Assembly (NCBI GenBank): GCA_021811005.1
Contig: JAJZPY010000084.1
Coordinates: 1-8,745 of the forward strand
DNA length: 8,745 nt
Reading direction: 5' to 3'
From: Pseudomonadota bacterium
GTDB lineage: Bacteria; Pseudomonadota; Gammaproteobacteria; Burkholderiales; Ferrovaceae
The position numbers and the translations under genes are program-made. Position 1 is the stretch's first letter. Each line of letters opens with the position of its first letter. The notes under the pieces are model-generated. The model worked only from the letters and a program-made list of their open reading frames with translations, ran no database searches and had not been told where the DNA came from. Of the stretch, positions 1-7,327 are shown in pieces.

Positions 1-38
1 TGCTTGTCCACTTCCGACACCACGTCAAATGAAGGCAT
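1..38 (-). CDS. YajQ-family nucleotide-binding protein, N-terminal fragment
   Basis: Partial gene: only the first 12 codons and two bases of the next lie in the window. They read MPSFDVVSEVDK, which I recognise as the very conserved start of the YajQ (DUF520) family. These are small cytoplasmic proteins of about 160 residues reported to bind nucleotides; some homologues in Xanthomonas and Pseudomonas bind cyclic di-GMP. The ATG starts at base 38 on the minus strand and is preceded by a purine-rich ribosome binding site (GGGAGGGGG, bases 40-48). It begins 12 nt after the argG stop codon on the same strand, so it is probably the distal gene of the arginine transcript. The identification rests on a short peptide, but that peptide is distinctive for the family. 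Confidence 0.8.
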   Translation of the reverse strand, partial: MPSFDVVSEVDK

Positions 39-50
39 GCCCCCTCCCGG

Positions 51-1268
<1,218 letters not shown>

Positions 1269-1282
1269 GAATCCTCGATTCC

Positions 1283-2200
1283 TCAGTTTTGGGCCACTTG
1301 CCCCAGTATCAGATATTCCATCAGCGCCTTCTGGGCATGCAGGCGGTTTTCCGCCTCATCCCAAACCACGCTCTGCGTCCCTTCCAGCACCTCCGCGGAC
1401 ACTTCCTCGCCCCGATGGGCCGGCAGGCAATGCATGAACAACGCGTCGGGCCGGGCCACTGCCATCATTTCGGCATCCACCTGGAAATCGGCGAAATCAC
1501 GCTTGCGCTCGTCCGTTTCGGCCTCAAATCCCATGCTGGTCCAGACGTCGGTGGTGACGAGATCAGCGTTCCGGGCCGCCTCCATGGGGTCGGCAAACAG
1601 GGTGAGATGGGGTTTTTCTGCTTCGGAAATCAGCGATTCGTTGATGGCATACCCCTGGGGCGAAGCCACGTGAAGCTGAAAATCGAAAATCGCCGCCGCC
1701 TGCAGCCAGGTGCTGCACATGTTGTTGCCATCGCCGATCCAGGCTACGGTTTTTCCGGCAATGTCCCCGCGATGCTCGATGTACGTGAACACATCGGCCA
1801 GGATCTGGCAGGGATGAAACTGGTTGGTCAGCCCGTTGATGACGGGAACGCGGGAATAGGCCGCGAAACGCTCGATGATGGACTGGTCGAAGGTACGGAT
1901 CATCACCAGATCCACCATGCGCGAAATGACACGCGCCACGTCCTCGATGGGCTCGCCCCGCCCAAGCTGGGTTTCGCCGGTCGTCAGATTGATGGAAGAG
2001 CCGCCCAGCTGGTGGATGCCTGCCTCAAAAGAAACGCGGGTGCGCGTGCTCTGTTTTTCAAACACCATGGCCAGCATCCGGTCCTTGAGCGGATGATAGA
2101 TGGTGTAGGACTTGAACATGGCCTTGATGAGCCGCGTGCGTTCAAACAGGTATTCGAACTCGTCCTTCGTGAAATCCCTGAACTGGAGAAAGTGTTTCAC
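1283..2200 (-). CDS. argF: Ornithine carbamoyltransferase
   Basis: Transfers the carbamoyl group from carbamoyl phosphate to ornithine, giving citrulline, between the steps that argD and argG encode. The 305-residue protein has all the signature sites: STRTR (51-55) for carbamoyl phosphate, FHPCQ (128-132), the ornithine-side loop DVWTSMG (218-224), and HCLPAHRGEEV (257-267) with the catalytic cysteine. The start is GTG at bases 2200-2198. No ATG lies nearby in frame, and the conserved N-terminus (KHFLQFRDF) begins at once after it. No Shine-Dalgarno sequence precedes it: the upstream bases are the last codons of argD, whose TGA ends two bases earlier. Translation is therefore probably coupled to argD. 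The biosynthetic (argF) rather than catabolic (arcB) assignment follows from the neighbours argD and argG. Confidence 0.96.
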   Translation of the reverse strand: MKHFLQFRDFTKDEFEYLFERTRLIKAMFKSYTIYHPLKDRMLAMVFEKQSTRTRVSFEAGIHQLGGSSINLTTGETQLGRGEPIEDVARVISRMVDLVMIRTFDQSIIERFAAYSRVPVINGLTNQFHPCQILADVFTYIEHRGDIAGKTVAWIGDGNNMCSTWLQAAAIFDFQLHVASPQGYAINESLISEAEKPHLTLFADPMEAARNADLVTTDVWTSMGFEAETDERKRDFADFQVDAEMMAVARPDALFMHCLPAHRGEEVSAEVLEGTQSVVWDEAENRLHAQKALMEYLILGQVAQN

Positions 2201-2205
2201 GATCA
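2198..2205 (-). promoter_or_regulatory. argD stop / argF GTG start coupling site
   Basis: On the minus strand the argD TGA (2205-2203) is followed by two bases and then the argF GTG. The preceding 20 nt (end of argD, codons for Phe-Leu-Gly-Ala) have no AGGAG-like sequence. A rare start codon, no ribosome binding site and a 2-nt gap together suggest that ribosomes finishing argD restart on argF. The coupling is inferred from layout only. Confidence 0.55.
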
Positions 2206-3375
2206 GGCACCCAGGAAGCGCTTGATGATGGGAACCAGCACCGACACGATCTGTTCGGTTTCTTCGTCGTTCACGATCAGCGGAGGCAGCAGGCGCACCA
2301 CCTTGTCCGAAGTGACGTTGACCAGCAGCCCGGCTTCGAGCGCCTGCTTCACGATGTCGGCGCCAGGGCGGTCGAGCTCCACGCCCAGCATCAGTCCCTG
2401 GCCGCGAATTTCCACCACACCGGACACGCCTTCAAGGCCGCTTTCGAGCCCGCGCCAGAGCCGTTCGCCCTGATGCAGGGCGTTGGCCAGCAGGTTCTCT
2501 TCTTCCATGATGTCGAGCGTGGCCAATGCCGCCGCGCACACCAGCGGGCCGCCGCCAAAGGTGGTTCCGTGGCTGCCCGGCTTGAACACTTCAGCCGCCG
2601 GCCCATCGGCTAGGCAGGCGCCAATCGGCACGCCGGAGCCCAGGCCTTTGGCCAGCGCCATGACGTCAGGCTTCACGCCCGCATGCTGAAAGGCGAACCA
2701 GTGGCCGGTCCGCCCGATGCCCGTCTGCACTTCGTCCAGCATGTAAAGCCAGCCGCGTTCCCGGCACAAGGCATGCAACGCTTTCTGGTAGGCGATGTCG
2801 GCCACGTTGATGCCACCTTCGCCCTGGATGGGTTCCAGCAGCACGGCCACGATGTTGCGGTTGTGCTCGGCGACCGCCTTGACCGCATCCAGGTCGTTGT
2901 AAGGCACGCGCACGAAACCAGCCACCAGCGGCTCAAAACCCGCCTGCGCCTTGCGGCTGCCGGTGGCCGACAGCGTGGCGATGGTTCTTCCGTGCCACGC
3001 TTTTTCCATGACGATGATGGTGGGCACTTCCACCCCGCGCTGATGCCCGTAAAGGCGTGCCAGCTTGATGGCTGCTTCGTTGGCTTCGGCGCCCGAATTG
3101 CAGAAAAATGCCTGCGACATGCCCGACAGGTCGCACAGGCGATCGGCCAGTTCCTCCTGGCGTGGCACCCGGTAAATATTGGACGTATGAATGAGTGCGG
3201 CCGCCTGGTCGGCAATCGCCCGGACCAGCCTGGGATGCCCGTGCCCCACGCCATTGACGGCAATGCCGGACAGCGCGTCCAGATAGCGCCGCCCTGCCTC
3301 GTCCCACAGCCAGGCACCCTCCCCTCGCACAAAAGCCACAGGCAGTCTTGCGTAGGTGTTCATCACATGGCTCAT
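2203..3375 (-). CDS. argD: Acetylornithine aminotransferase (class III, PLP-dependent)
   Basis: Transfers an amino group from glutamate to N-acetylglutamate semialdehyde to form N-acetylornithine; some family members also serve as succinyldiaminopimelate aminotransferase in lysine synthesis. The 390-residue length fits the family. Landmarks are NSGAEANE (93-100, cofactor phosphate binding), KAWHGR (125-130), LDEVQTGIGRTG (213-224) with the Asp that contacts the PLP ring nitrogen, the Schiff-base lysine in ALAKGLGSGVP (Lys243) and HGTTFGGGPL (269-278). ATG 3375 is chosen because a weak site (AGGGA, seven bases upstream) precedes it; Met5 is a possible alternative without such a site. It is the first gene of the arginine run, 102 nt after rpsT on the same strand with a terminator-like hairpin between. 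I see no clear promoter or ArgR box ahead of it. It could be named aptly as a general class III aminotransferase, but the setting favours argD. Confidence 0.94.
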   Translation of the reverse strand: MSHVMNTYARLPVAFVRGEGAWLWDEAGRRYLDALSGIAVNGVGHGHPRLVRAIADQAAALIHTSNIYRVPRQEELADRLCDLSGMSQAFFCNSGAEANEAAIKLARLYGHQRGVEVPTIIVMEKAWHGRTIATLSATGSRKAQAGFEPLVAGFVRVPYNDLDAVKAVAEHNRNIVAVLLEPIQGEGGINVADIAYQKALHALCRERGWLYMLDEVQTGIGRTGHWFAFQHAGVKPDVMALAKGLGSGVPIGACLADGPAAEVFKPGSHGTTFGGGPLVCAAALATLDIMEEENLLANALHQGERLWRGLESGLEGVSGVVEIRGQGLMLGVELDRPGADIVKQALEAGLLVNVTSDKVVRLLPPLIVNDEETEQIVSVLVPIIKRFLGA

Positions 3376-3407
3376 GAAGCTATCCCTGCAATCAAAACGT
3401 CCGTTCC

Positions 3408-3442
3408 AAATGAAATCGGCGGCGATATTGCTATCGCCGCCG
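3408..3442 (-). terminator. Probable rpsT intrinsic terminator
   Basis: A perfect 11-bp inverted repeat (arms 3417-3427 and 3432-3442, core GGCGGCGATA) encloses a 4-nt loop. Read on the minus strand the loop is GCAA, a GNRA-type tetraloop, and the stem is followed by ATTTCATTT, six T in nine bases. It lies 35 nt past the rpsT stop and ends about 33 nt before the argD start. The tail is not an unbroken T-run, so some read-through into argD is possible. The plus-strand side of the stem has no T tail. Confidence 0.65.
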
Positions 3443-3477
3443 CCTGTACCTGCCTTGCCGCGCGATTTCGCAGCAGA

Positions 3478-3744
3478 CTAGACGGCCATGCCCTTGACGG
3501 CTGCAGACAAGCGGCTCTTGGTGCGAGCGGCCGAATTCTTGTGAATGATTTTCTTGTCCGCGATGCGGTCGATGGTGCTGGTGGCCGAATTGAAAACGGC
3601 CTGGGCCGCAGTCTTGTCGCCTGCAGCCACAGCCTTGCGAACTTTCTTGATGGCGGTGCGCAGCGTGGAACGCAGCGACATGTTGTGCGCGCGCTGCGCT
3701 TCAGCTTGCCGGGCCCGTTTTTCGGCCTGAGCAGAGTTTGCCAT
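3478..3744 (-). CDS. rpsT: 30S ribosomal protein S20
   Basis: Primary 16S rRNA-binding protein of the small ribosomal subunit. The 88-residue, lysine/arginine- and alanine-rich product has the family length and the typical pattern MANSAQAEKRARQ at the N-terminus, HNMSLRSTLRTAIKKVRKA (20-38) in the middle and IIHKNSAARTKSRLS (66-80) near the end. It should fold as the usual three-helix bundle. The ATG at 3744 has a good ribosome binding site (AGGAG, 3752-3756, spacing 7), unlike the UUG start of Escherichia coli rpsT. It is monocistronic in appearance: a strong promoter upstream, a hairpin terminator downstream, and a divergent neighbour (murJ). S20 represses its own translation in E. coli; the structured leader here would fit such control, but that is inference. 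Confidence 0.97.
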   Translation of the reverse strand: MANSAQAEKRARQAEAQRAHNMSLRSTLRTAIKKVRKAVAAGDKTAAQAVFNSATSTIDRIADKKIIHKNSAARTKSRLSAAVKGMAV

Positions 3745-3751
3745 GGTAAGG

Positions 3752-3788
3752 CTCCTGTGCAGGAAGCAGCCTGTTCAGAGGCCGCTTC
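3752..3788 (-). promoter_or_regulatory. Structured rpsT leader (hairpin plus possible SD-masking helix)
   Basis: The rpsT leader RNA (minus strand) can form a 10-bp stem with a 6-nt loop (arms 3779-3788 and 3763-3772). One pair is G-U in this RNA but would be A-C on the opposite strand, which favours a role in the rpsT transcript. Immediately after it, UCCU (3764-3761) can pair with AGGA of the Shine-Dalgarno sequence (3756-3753) across a 4-nt loop. The two helices share two bases (3763-3764) and so compete. Whether they regulate S20 synthesis is unknown. Confidence 0.4.
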
Positions 3789-3816
3789 AAGTAAAAGTTT
3801 CAGTGGAAAACCGTGA

Positions 3817-3845
3817 ATTCTAAGAGGTTTTCTTGGAAAAATCAA
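3817..3845 (-). promoter_or_regulatory. Sigma70-type promoter of rpsT
   Basis: On the minus strand TTGATT (3845-3840) and TAGAAT (3822-3817) are separated by exactly 17 nt; they match TTGACA in 4 of 6 and TATAAT in 5 of 6 positions. The start point would fall near 3810, giving a leader of about 65 nt before the rpsT ATG. This is the best-looking promoter in the window and suits a ribosomal protein gene. Confidence 0.75.
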
Positions 3846-3872
3846 TCTGTGTTACCCTGAGCCAGCCCCATC

Positions 3873-5408
3873 ATGAATCTCCTCAAAGCACTGGCCCATA
3901 CCAGCAGCATGACGCTGCTATCCAGGATCCTCGGTTTTATCCGGGACGCAGTCGTCGCCCATGTGTTTGGCGCGGGCGGCCTGACAGACGCTTTTTTCGT
4001 CGCTTTCCGCATTCCCAACCTGTTGCGCCGACTGTTTGCGGAAGGCGCCTTTTCCCAGGCCTTCGTTCCCATCCTGGCCCATGCCAAGACGCGGGATGGC
4101 GAGGCAACGGCCCATCGCCTGGTGAATCACGTGGCCAGCGTGTTGACGGTGACCCTGATCTTCACCACGGCCCTGGGGGTGGTTTTTGCGCCGCAAGTGG
4201 CCTGGGTGTCCGCCCCCGGGTTTCGTGCCGACCCGGGCAAACTGGCCCTGACTGCCCAGCTGCTGCGGATCACGTTCCCCTACATTTTTTTCATTTCGCT
4301 GGTGTCGCTGGCTGCCGGCGTCCTGAATACCTGGAACCGTTTCTGGGTGCCTGCTTTCACGCCCGTGCTGCTCAACCTGTCTTTCATCTTCTTCGCCCTG
4401 GTGGCAGCCCCCTGGTTTGACCAGCCGATCGTGGCGCTGGCTTGGGGCGCCTTTGCCGGCGGGTTGCTGCAACTGCTGTTCCAGTGGCCTTTTCTGCGGG
4501 CCATTCGCATGCAGCCCCGCTGGAGCTGGGCTCCGCGCGACCCCGGGTTGCGGCGCATGCTGAAGCTGATGGGGCCTGCGGTCATCGGCGTGTCCGTGGG
4601 CCAGATCAGCCTGCTCATCAGCACGATCTTTGCGTCTTTCCTGCCCTCGGGCAGCGTATCCTGGCTTTACTATGCAGACCGGCTGATGGAATTCCCGACC
4701 GGATTGCTCGGGGCCGCCCTCGGCACCATCCTGCTGCCCAGCCTGGTCAGCCATCACGCTGCCGGAGACGAAAGCCGTTATTCAGACCTTCTGGACTGGG
4801 GCCTGCGACTGACCCTGCTGCTCACCTTGCCTGCCGTAGCGGCCTTGGCCATTGCCGGCATTCCGCTCGTTTCCACCCTGTTTTTCCGGGGCGCCTTCCA
4901 GCCGCACGACGTCCTGATGGTGCGCAATGCGCTGCTGGCCTACAGCGTCGGGCTTCTGGGCCTGATCGCCGTCAAGATCCTGGCGCCGGGATTTTATGCC
5001 CGGCAGGACATCAAAACCCCCGTAAAAATCGCCATCCTGGTGCTGGGGGCGACCCAGGTCATGAACCTGGTCTTCATGAGCCTGTTTCAGCATGCGGGAC
5101 TCGCATTGGCCACGGGGCTGGGTGCCTGCCTCAACGCAGGGCTGCTCTACCGCGGCCTGCGCAAACGAAGCCTGTACCACCCGCGGGCGGGCTGGGGGCT
5201 TTTCCTGCTGAAACTGGGGGTTGCCGTGTGCGTCATGGCGGCGCTGCTCTACGGACTGCAGGGGGACAGCAGCCGATGGCTGAGCGGCAACAGCCTGGAT
5301 CACCTCCTGCAGCTCATCCCGCTGCTGGGCGCAAGCGTCGCTGCCTATTTTGGAACCCTCTACCTGCTGGGCTTCCGCCCCCGGGACTTTTCTCGCAGCG
5401 GCGCCTGA
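3873..5408 (+). CDS. murJ: Lipid II flippase MurJ (MviN)
   Basis: Inner-membrane protein of the MOP superfamily that moves the lipid-linked peptidoglycan precursor lipid II from the cytoplasmic to the periplasmic leaflet. The 511-residue, strongly hydrophobic product has the length of E. coli MurJ and the expected pattern of about 14 membrane helices. The residues reported essential in the E. coli protein appear at the same numbers: Arg18, Arg24, Ala29, Asp39, Arg52 and Arg270. The conserved block TDAFFVAFRIPNLLRRLFAE spans residues 38-57. The start ATG fits the family N-terminus (MNLLKA), but no good ribosome binding site precedes it (only GAG about 12 nt upstream). The gene is divergent from rpsT, with a 128-nt gap, and no clear promoter of its own was found; any promoter must overlap or abut that of rpsT. 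It ends inside a stem-loop shared with the convergent cysB. Confidence 0.96.
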   Translation: MNLLKALAHTSSMTLLSRILGFIRDAVVAHVFGAGGLTDAFFVAFRIPNLLRRLFAEGAFSQAFVPILAHAKTRDGEATAHRLVNHVASVLTVTLIFTTALGVVFAPQVAWVSAPGFRADPGKLALTAQLLRITFPYIFFISLVSLAAGVLNTWNRFWVPAFTPVLLNLSFIFFALVAAPWFDQPIVALAWGAFAGGLLQLLFQWPFLRAIRMQPRWSWAPRDPGLRRMLKLMGPAVIGVSVGQISLLISTIFASFLPSGSVSWLYYADRLMEFPTGLLGAALGTILLPSLVSHHAAGDESRYSDLLDWGLRLTLLLTLPAVAALAIAGIPLVSTLFFRGAFQPHDVLMVRNALLAYSVGLLGLIAVKILAPGFYARQDIKTPVKIAILVLGATQVMNLVFMSLFQHAGLALATGLGACLNAGLLYRGLRKRSLYHPRAGWGLFLLKLGVAVCVMAALLYGLQGDSSRWLSGNSLDHLLQLIPLLGASVAAYFGTLYLLGFRPRDFSRSGA

Positions 5409-5427
5409 ACCGGTCAGGCCGGTTCAG
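5405..5427. terminator. Stem-loop spanning both murJ and cysB stop codons
   Basis: A perfect 9-bp inverted repeat (arms 5405-5413 and 5419-5427) with a 5-nt loop. The murJ TGA (5406-5408) lies in the left arm and the cysB TGA (minus strand, 5426-5424) in the right arm, so the two stop codons mirror each other. Neither side has a T-run, so it is not a classic intrinsic terminator. It may mark the 3' ends of both convergent transcripts or protect them from decay. Confidence 0.5.
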
Positions 5428-6356
5428 CCTTGAGGGTCATTTTCCAGCACTTGCCGGACGACGGGTTTGGTCAGCCTGGGCGCAAACAGTTCGATGAAGT
5501 CGTAAGTGTATTGCCGCAGGTAGGCGCCGCGACGGATGCCAATGCGCGTCGTGCTGTTCTCGAACAGGTGGCTCACGTCCCGGGCACGCAAGCCGCTGTC
5601 TCTTTCCGGGTCGTAGGCCATGGCAGCAATGATGCCCACGCCCATGCCCAGTTCCACGTAAGTCTTGATGACGTCGGAATCCAGAGCAGTCAGCACCACG
5701 TTGGGCGTCAACCCTTCACGCTCGAAGGACTGGTTGATTTTGGAACGGCCGGTAAACGCGTAGTCGTAGGTGATCAGCGGATACGAGGCAAGCTCCTTCA
5801 GCGTCAATCCGTCGCGTTCCAGCAGGGGGTGCCCGGGGGGCACCACGATGCTGCGGTTCCATTGATAGCAGGGGAGCACCCGCAAATCGGCAAACTGGTC
5901 CAGCCCTTCGGTGGCAATGGCGAGGTCGGCACGTCCGGACACCACCTCTTCCGCCACATTCACGGGATTGCCCTGATGCAGGGTCAGCCGGACCTGGGGA
6001 TAGCGCTCGGAAAACCGGGCAATGACGTGAGGCAGAACATAGCGGGCCTGGGTATGCGTGGTGGCGATGGTCAGGGTGCCCGTATGCTGGCTGCTGAACT
6101 CCCGCCCAGCCTCCCTCAGGTTTTTGGCTTCCAGCAGGACGCGCTCGGCAATGGAGAGTATCTGCTTCCCGGGCTCCGTGATGCTGACCACCCGCTTGCC
6201 GTTGCGAACGAAGATGTCCACGCCCAACTCGTCTTCCAGCAACCGGATCTGTTTGCTGACTCCGGGCTGGGATGTGTGCAGGTTTTCCGCCGCCTGGGAC
6301 ACGTTCAATCCCGCCTGCGCCACCTCCACCAGATATCTCAGCTGTTGCAGCTTCAT
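5424..6356 (-). CDS. cysB: LysR-type regulator CysB (sulfur assimilation)
   Basis: LysR-family transcription factor that activates cysteine and sulfate-assimilation genes, classically with N-acetylserine or O-acetylserine as inducer and sulfide or thiosulfate as anti-inducers. The 310-residue product starts MKLQQLRYLVEV, the CysB signature, with the winged helix-turn-helix in residues 1-60 (LNVSQAAENLHTSQPGVSKQ, 17-36) and an effector domain from about residue 92. Ligand-site residues Thr100, Thr102, Gln103, Trp166 and Thr202 are all present at the E. coli numbering, within TTHTQARYVLP and the later FTGRS. It is about 14 residues shorter than the 324-residue E. coli protein, at the C-terminus. 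A good ribosome binding site (GGAGGG, 6363-6368) lies 6 nt before the ATG. Beta-proteobacteria often carry a close relative, the sulfonate regulator Cbl/SsuR, which is the main alternative. It is divergent from a TauE/SafE gene. Confidence 0.9.
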   Translation of the reverse strand: MKLQQLRYLVEVAQAGLNVSQAAENLHTSQPGVSKQIRLLEDELGVDIFVRNGKRVVSITEPGKQILSIAERVLLEAKNLREAGREFSSQHTGTLTIATTHTQARYVLPHVIARFSERYPQVRLTLHQGNPVNVAEEVVSGRADLAIATEGLDQFADLRVLPCYQWNRSIVVPPGHPLLERDGLTLKELASYPLITYDYAFTGRSKINQSFEREGLTPNVVLTALDSDVIKTYVELGMGVGIIAAMAYDPERDSGLRARDVSHLFENSTTRIGIRRGAYLRQYTYDFIELFAPRLTKPVVRQVLENDPQG

Positions 6357-6479
6357 TGCATGCCCTCCATTTAGAACTTTGGGTTACATAAAGCTAACAC
6401 AATATTACTTAATTTATCTATAGCCCTCTGGGTAAGATGCTGTTTTTGCCGCTGGCCCGTGTGCCCGCTGGAGGTTTGA
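6357..6479. promoter_or_regulatory. cysB / tauE divergent control region
   Basis: This 123-nt gap holds both start regions. Bases 6370-6425 are markedly richer in A+T than the surrounding coding DNA. On the plus strand TATAGC (6419-6424) is a possible -10 box for tauE (4 of 6), with only a poor -35 (AACACA, 6396-6401), as expected for an activator-dependent promoter. An imperfect dyad with a LysR-type T-N11-A spacing, TTACATAAAGCTAA (6384-6397), would centre near -41 from that promoter. I found no convincing sigma70 promoter for cysB. Ribosome binding sites for both genes are clear (GGAGGG for cysB, GGAGG for tauE). Confidence 0.45.
6384..6397. promoter_or_regulatory. Candidate CysB (LysR-type) operator
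   Basis: TTA-N8-TAA dyad in the AT-rich part of the divergent gap, with the T-N11-A spacing typical of LysR-type binding sites. Its place next to the cysB gene and ahead of a weak tauE promoter fits autoregulation plus activation. Short dyads of this kind arise easily in AT-rich DNA, so the call is tentative. Confidence 0.25.
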
Positions 6480-7247
6480 ATGGAATGGTCCTATGCAGTT
6501 TCCGGGCTGCTCGGCGGTTTCCTGGTCGGCCTGACGGGCGTGGGGGGCGGCTCGCTGATGACGCCGTTGCTGGTCATGGCCTTTGGAATCCCGCCGTCCA
6601 CCGCGGTGGGCACCGATCTGCTGTATGCCGCTGCAACCAAGGCCAGTGGAGTCTGGGCACATCATCGCAAGCGTAACGTGGACTGGCGGGCAACGGGACT
6701 GCTGCTGCTGGGCAGCGCGCCGGTGACCTTGCTCACGCTGGTGGTCCTGAGAAGCTTCAAGCCCACCCCCGGCTTTGAAAGCGTGATCCGCCACGGTCTG
6801 GCCGTGGCCCTGGCCCTGACGGCCGCCGCCCTGCTGTGCGGGCTTTTCAAGCAACGTTGCACCCTCATTTCAGCGGAAGCCTCAGCCTCTCCCTCCCCGA
6901 TCCTGCTCACCCTGCTGCTGGGCGGGCTGATCGGCCTGCTCGTCACCGTCTCGTCGGTGGGTGCCGGGGCACTGGGAACAGCCGTGCTGGTGGCCCTGTA
7001 TCCCAAAATGCCCATGGCCCGCATCGTCGGCACGGACATTGCGCACGCCGTCCCGCTCACCTTGATCGCCGGCCTGGGCCATTTCACCCTGGGGCATGTG
7101 AATACGGGCTTGCTGGGCAATCTCCTCATAGGCTCCATCCCCGGCATCTGGCTCGGGTCGCATCTCAACGCGCATATCCCGGAACGGGTATCGCGCCTGC
7201 TGCTGTCCACGCTGCTGCTGCTGATTGCCGCCAAAATGGGGTTTTGA
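6480..7247 (+). CDS. TauE/SafE-family membrane transporter (probable sulfite or organosulfur anion exporter)
   Basis: Integral inner-membrane protein of the TSUP family, whose characterised members export sulfite, sulfoacetate or related anions. The 255-residue length is usual. The two-fold internal repeat is visible: GVGGGSLMTPLL (20-31) followed by AVGTDLLYA (42-50), and SVGAGALGTAVL (159-170) followed by IVGTDIAHA (182-190). Hydrophobic stretches cover most of the protein, by eye seven to nine membrane segments, with a basic loop (HHRKRNVDWR, 61-70) probably on the cytoplasmic side. The ATG has a clear GGAGG five bases upstream (6470-6474). Being divergent from cysB suggests a sulfur substrate under CysB control; the precise substrate cannot be read from the sequence, and other TSUP members move unrelated anions. 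A GC-rich hairpin follows its stop codon. Confidence 0.88.
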   Translation: MEWSYAVSGLLGGFLVGLTGVGGGSLMTPLLVMAFGIPPSTAVGTDLLYAAATKASGVWAHHRKRNVDWRATGLLLLGSAPVTLLTLVVLRSFKPTPGFESVIRHGLAVALALTAAALLCGLFKQRCTLISAEASASPSPILLTLLLGGLIGLLVTVSSVGAGALGTAVLVALYPKMPMARIVGTDIAHAVPLTLIAGLGHFTLGHVNTGLLGNLLIGSIPGIWLGSHLNAHIPERVSRLLLSTLLLLIAAKMGF

Positions 7248-7252
7248 AGGCA

Positions 7253-7274
7253 TGCCGCCCGGCTCCGGGCGGCA
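7253..7274 (+). terminator. GC-rich hairpin after the transporter gene
   Basis: A perfect 9-bp stem (arms 7253-7261 and 7266-7274, core GCCGCCCG) with the 4-nt loop GCTC, five bases after the tauE stop. No T-run follows, so it is an atypical terminator at best; it may instead act as a pause or 3'-end stabilising structure. It directly abuts the candidate ribF promoter. Confidence 0.45.
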
Positions 7275-7303
7275 CTGGCAGAGATGAATTGATTGGCGAT
7301 AAA
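7275..7303 (+). promoter_or_regulatory. Candidate promoter for ribF-ileS
   Basis: CTGGCA (7275-7280) and GATAAA (7298-7303) are 17 nt apart, each matching the sigma70 consensus in 4 of 6 positions. An overlapping TAAAAT (7300-7305) matches the -10 in 5 of 6 but leaves a 19-nt spacer. Transcription would start near 7310, giving a leader of under 20 nt. That leaves no room for an FMN riboswitch. Confidence 0.4.
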
Positions 7304-7327
7304 ATCAGCCCTTTGCCCGCCAGCGTC

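Noticed and set aside
1289..2473. 394-codon plus-strand open frame opposite argF and the end of argD
   Set aside because: Antisense shadow of argF/argD; no recognisable motif and no ribosome binding site argument.
3376..3477. ArgR operator ahead of argD
   Set aside because: I looked for paired AT-rich ARG-box-like palindromes and found only the GC-rich terminator hairpin.
2683..3816. 377-codon plus-strand open frame opposite argD and rpsT
   Set aside because: It crosses two real genes, a terminator hairpin and the rpsT leader; composition is that of a shadow frame.
4442..5497. 351-codon plus-strand frame overlapping murJ and the end of cysB
   Set aside because: Proline/arginine/glycine-rich out-of-frame reading of murJ, which is itself certain.
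5430..6374. 314-codon plus-strand frame opposite cysB
   Set aside because: Antisense to a gene with full CysB ligand-site residues; no family features.
6836..7327. Long N-terminal extension of the ribF frame into tauE
   Set aside because: The extension is an out-of-frame reading of the transporter gene; RibF proteins start just before the GNFDG motif, matching ATG 7328.
7248..7327. FMN riboswitch upstream of ribF
   Set aside because: The 80-nt gap holds a simple hairpin and a promoter candidate; there is no room or sequence resembling the multi-helix RFN element.
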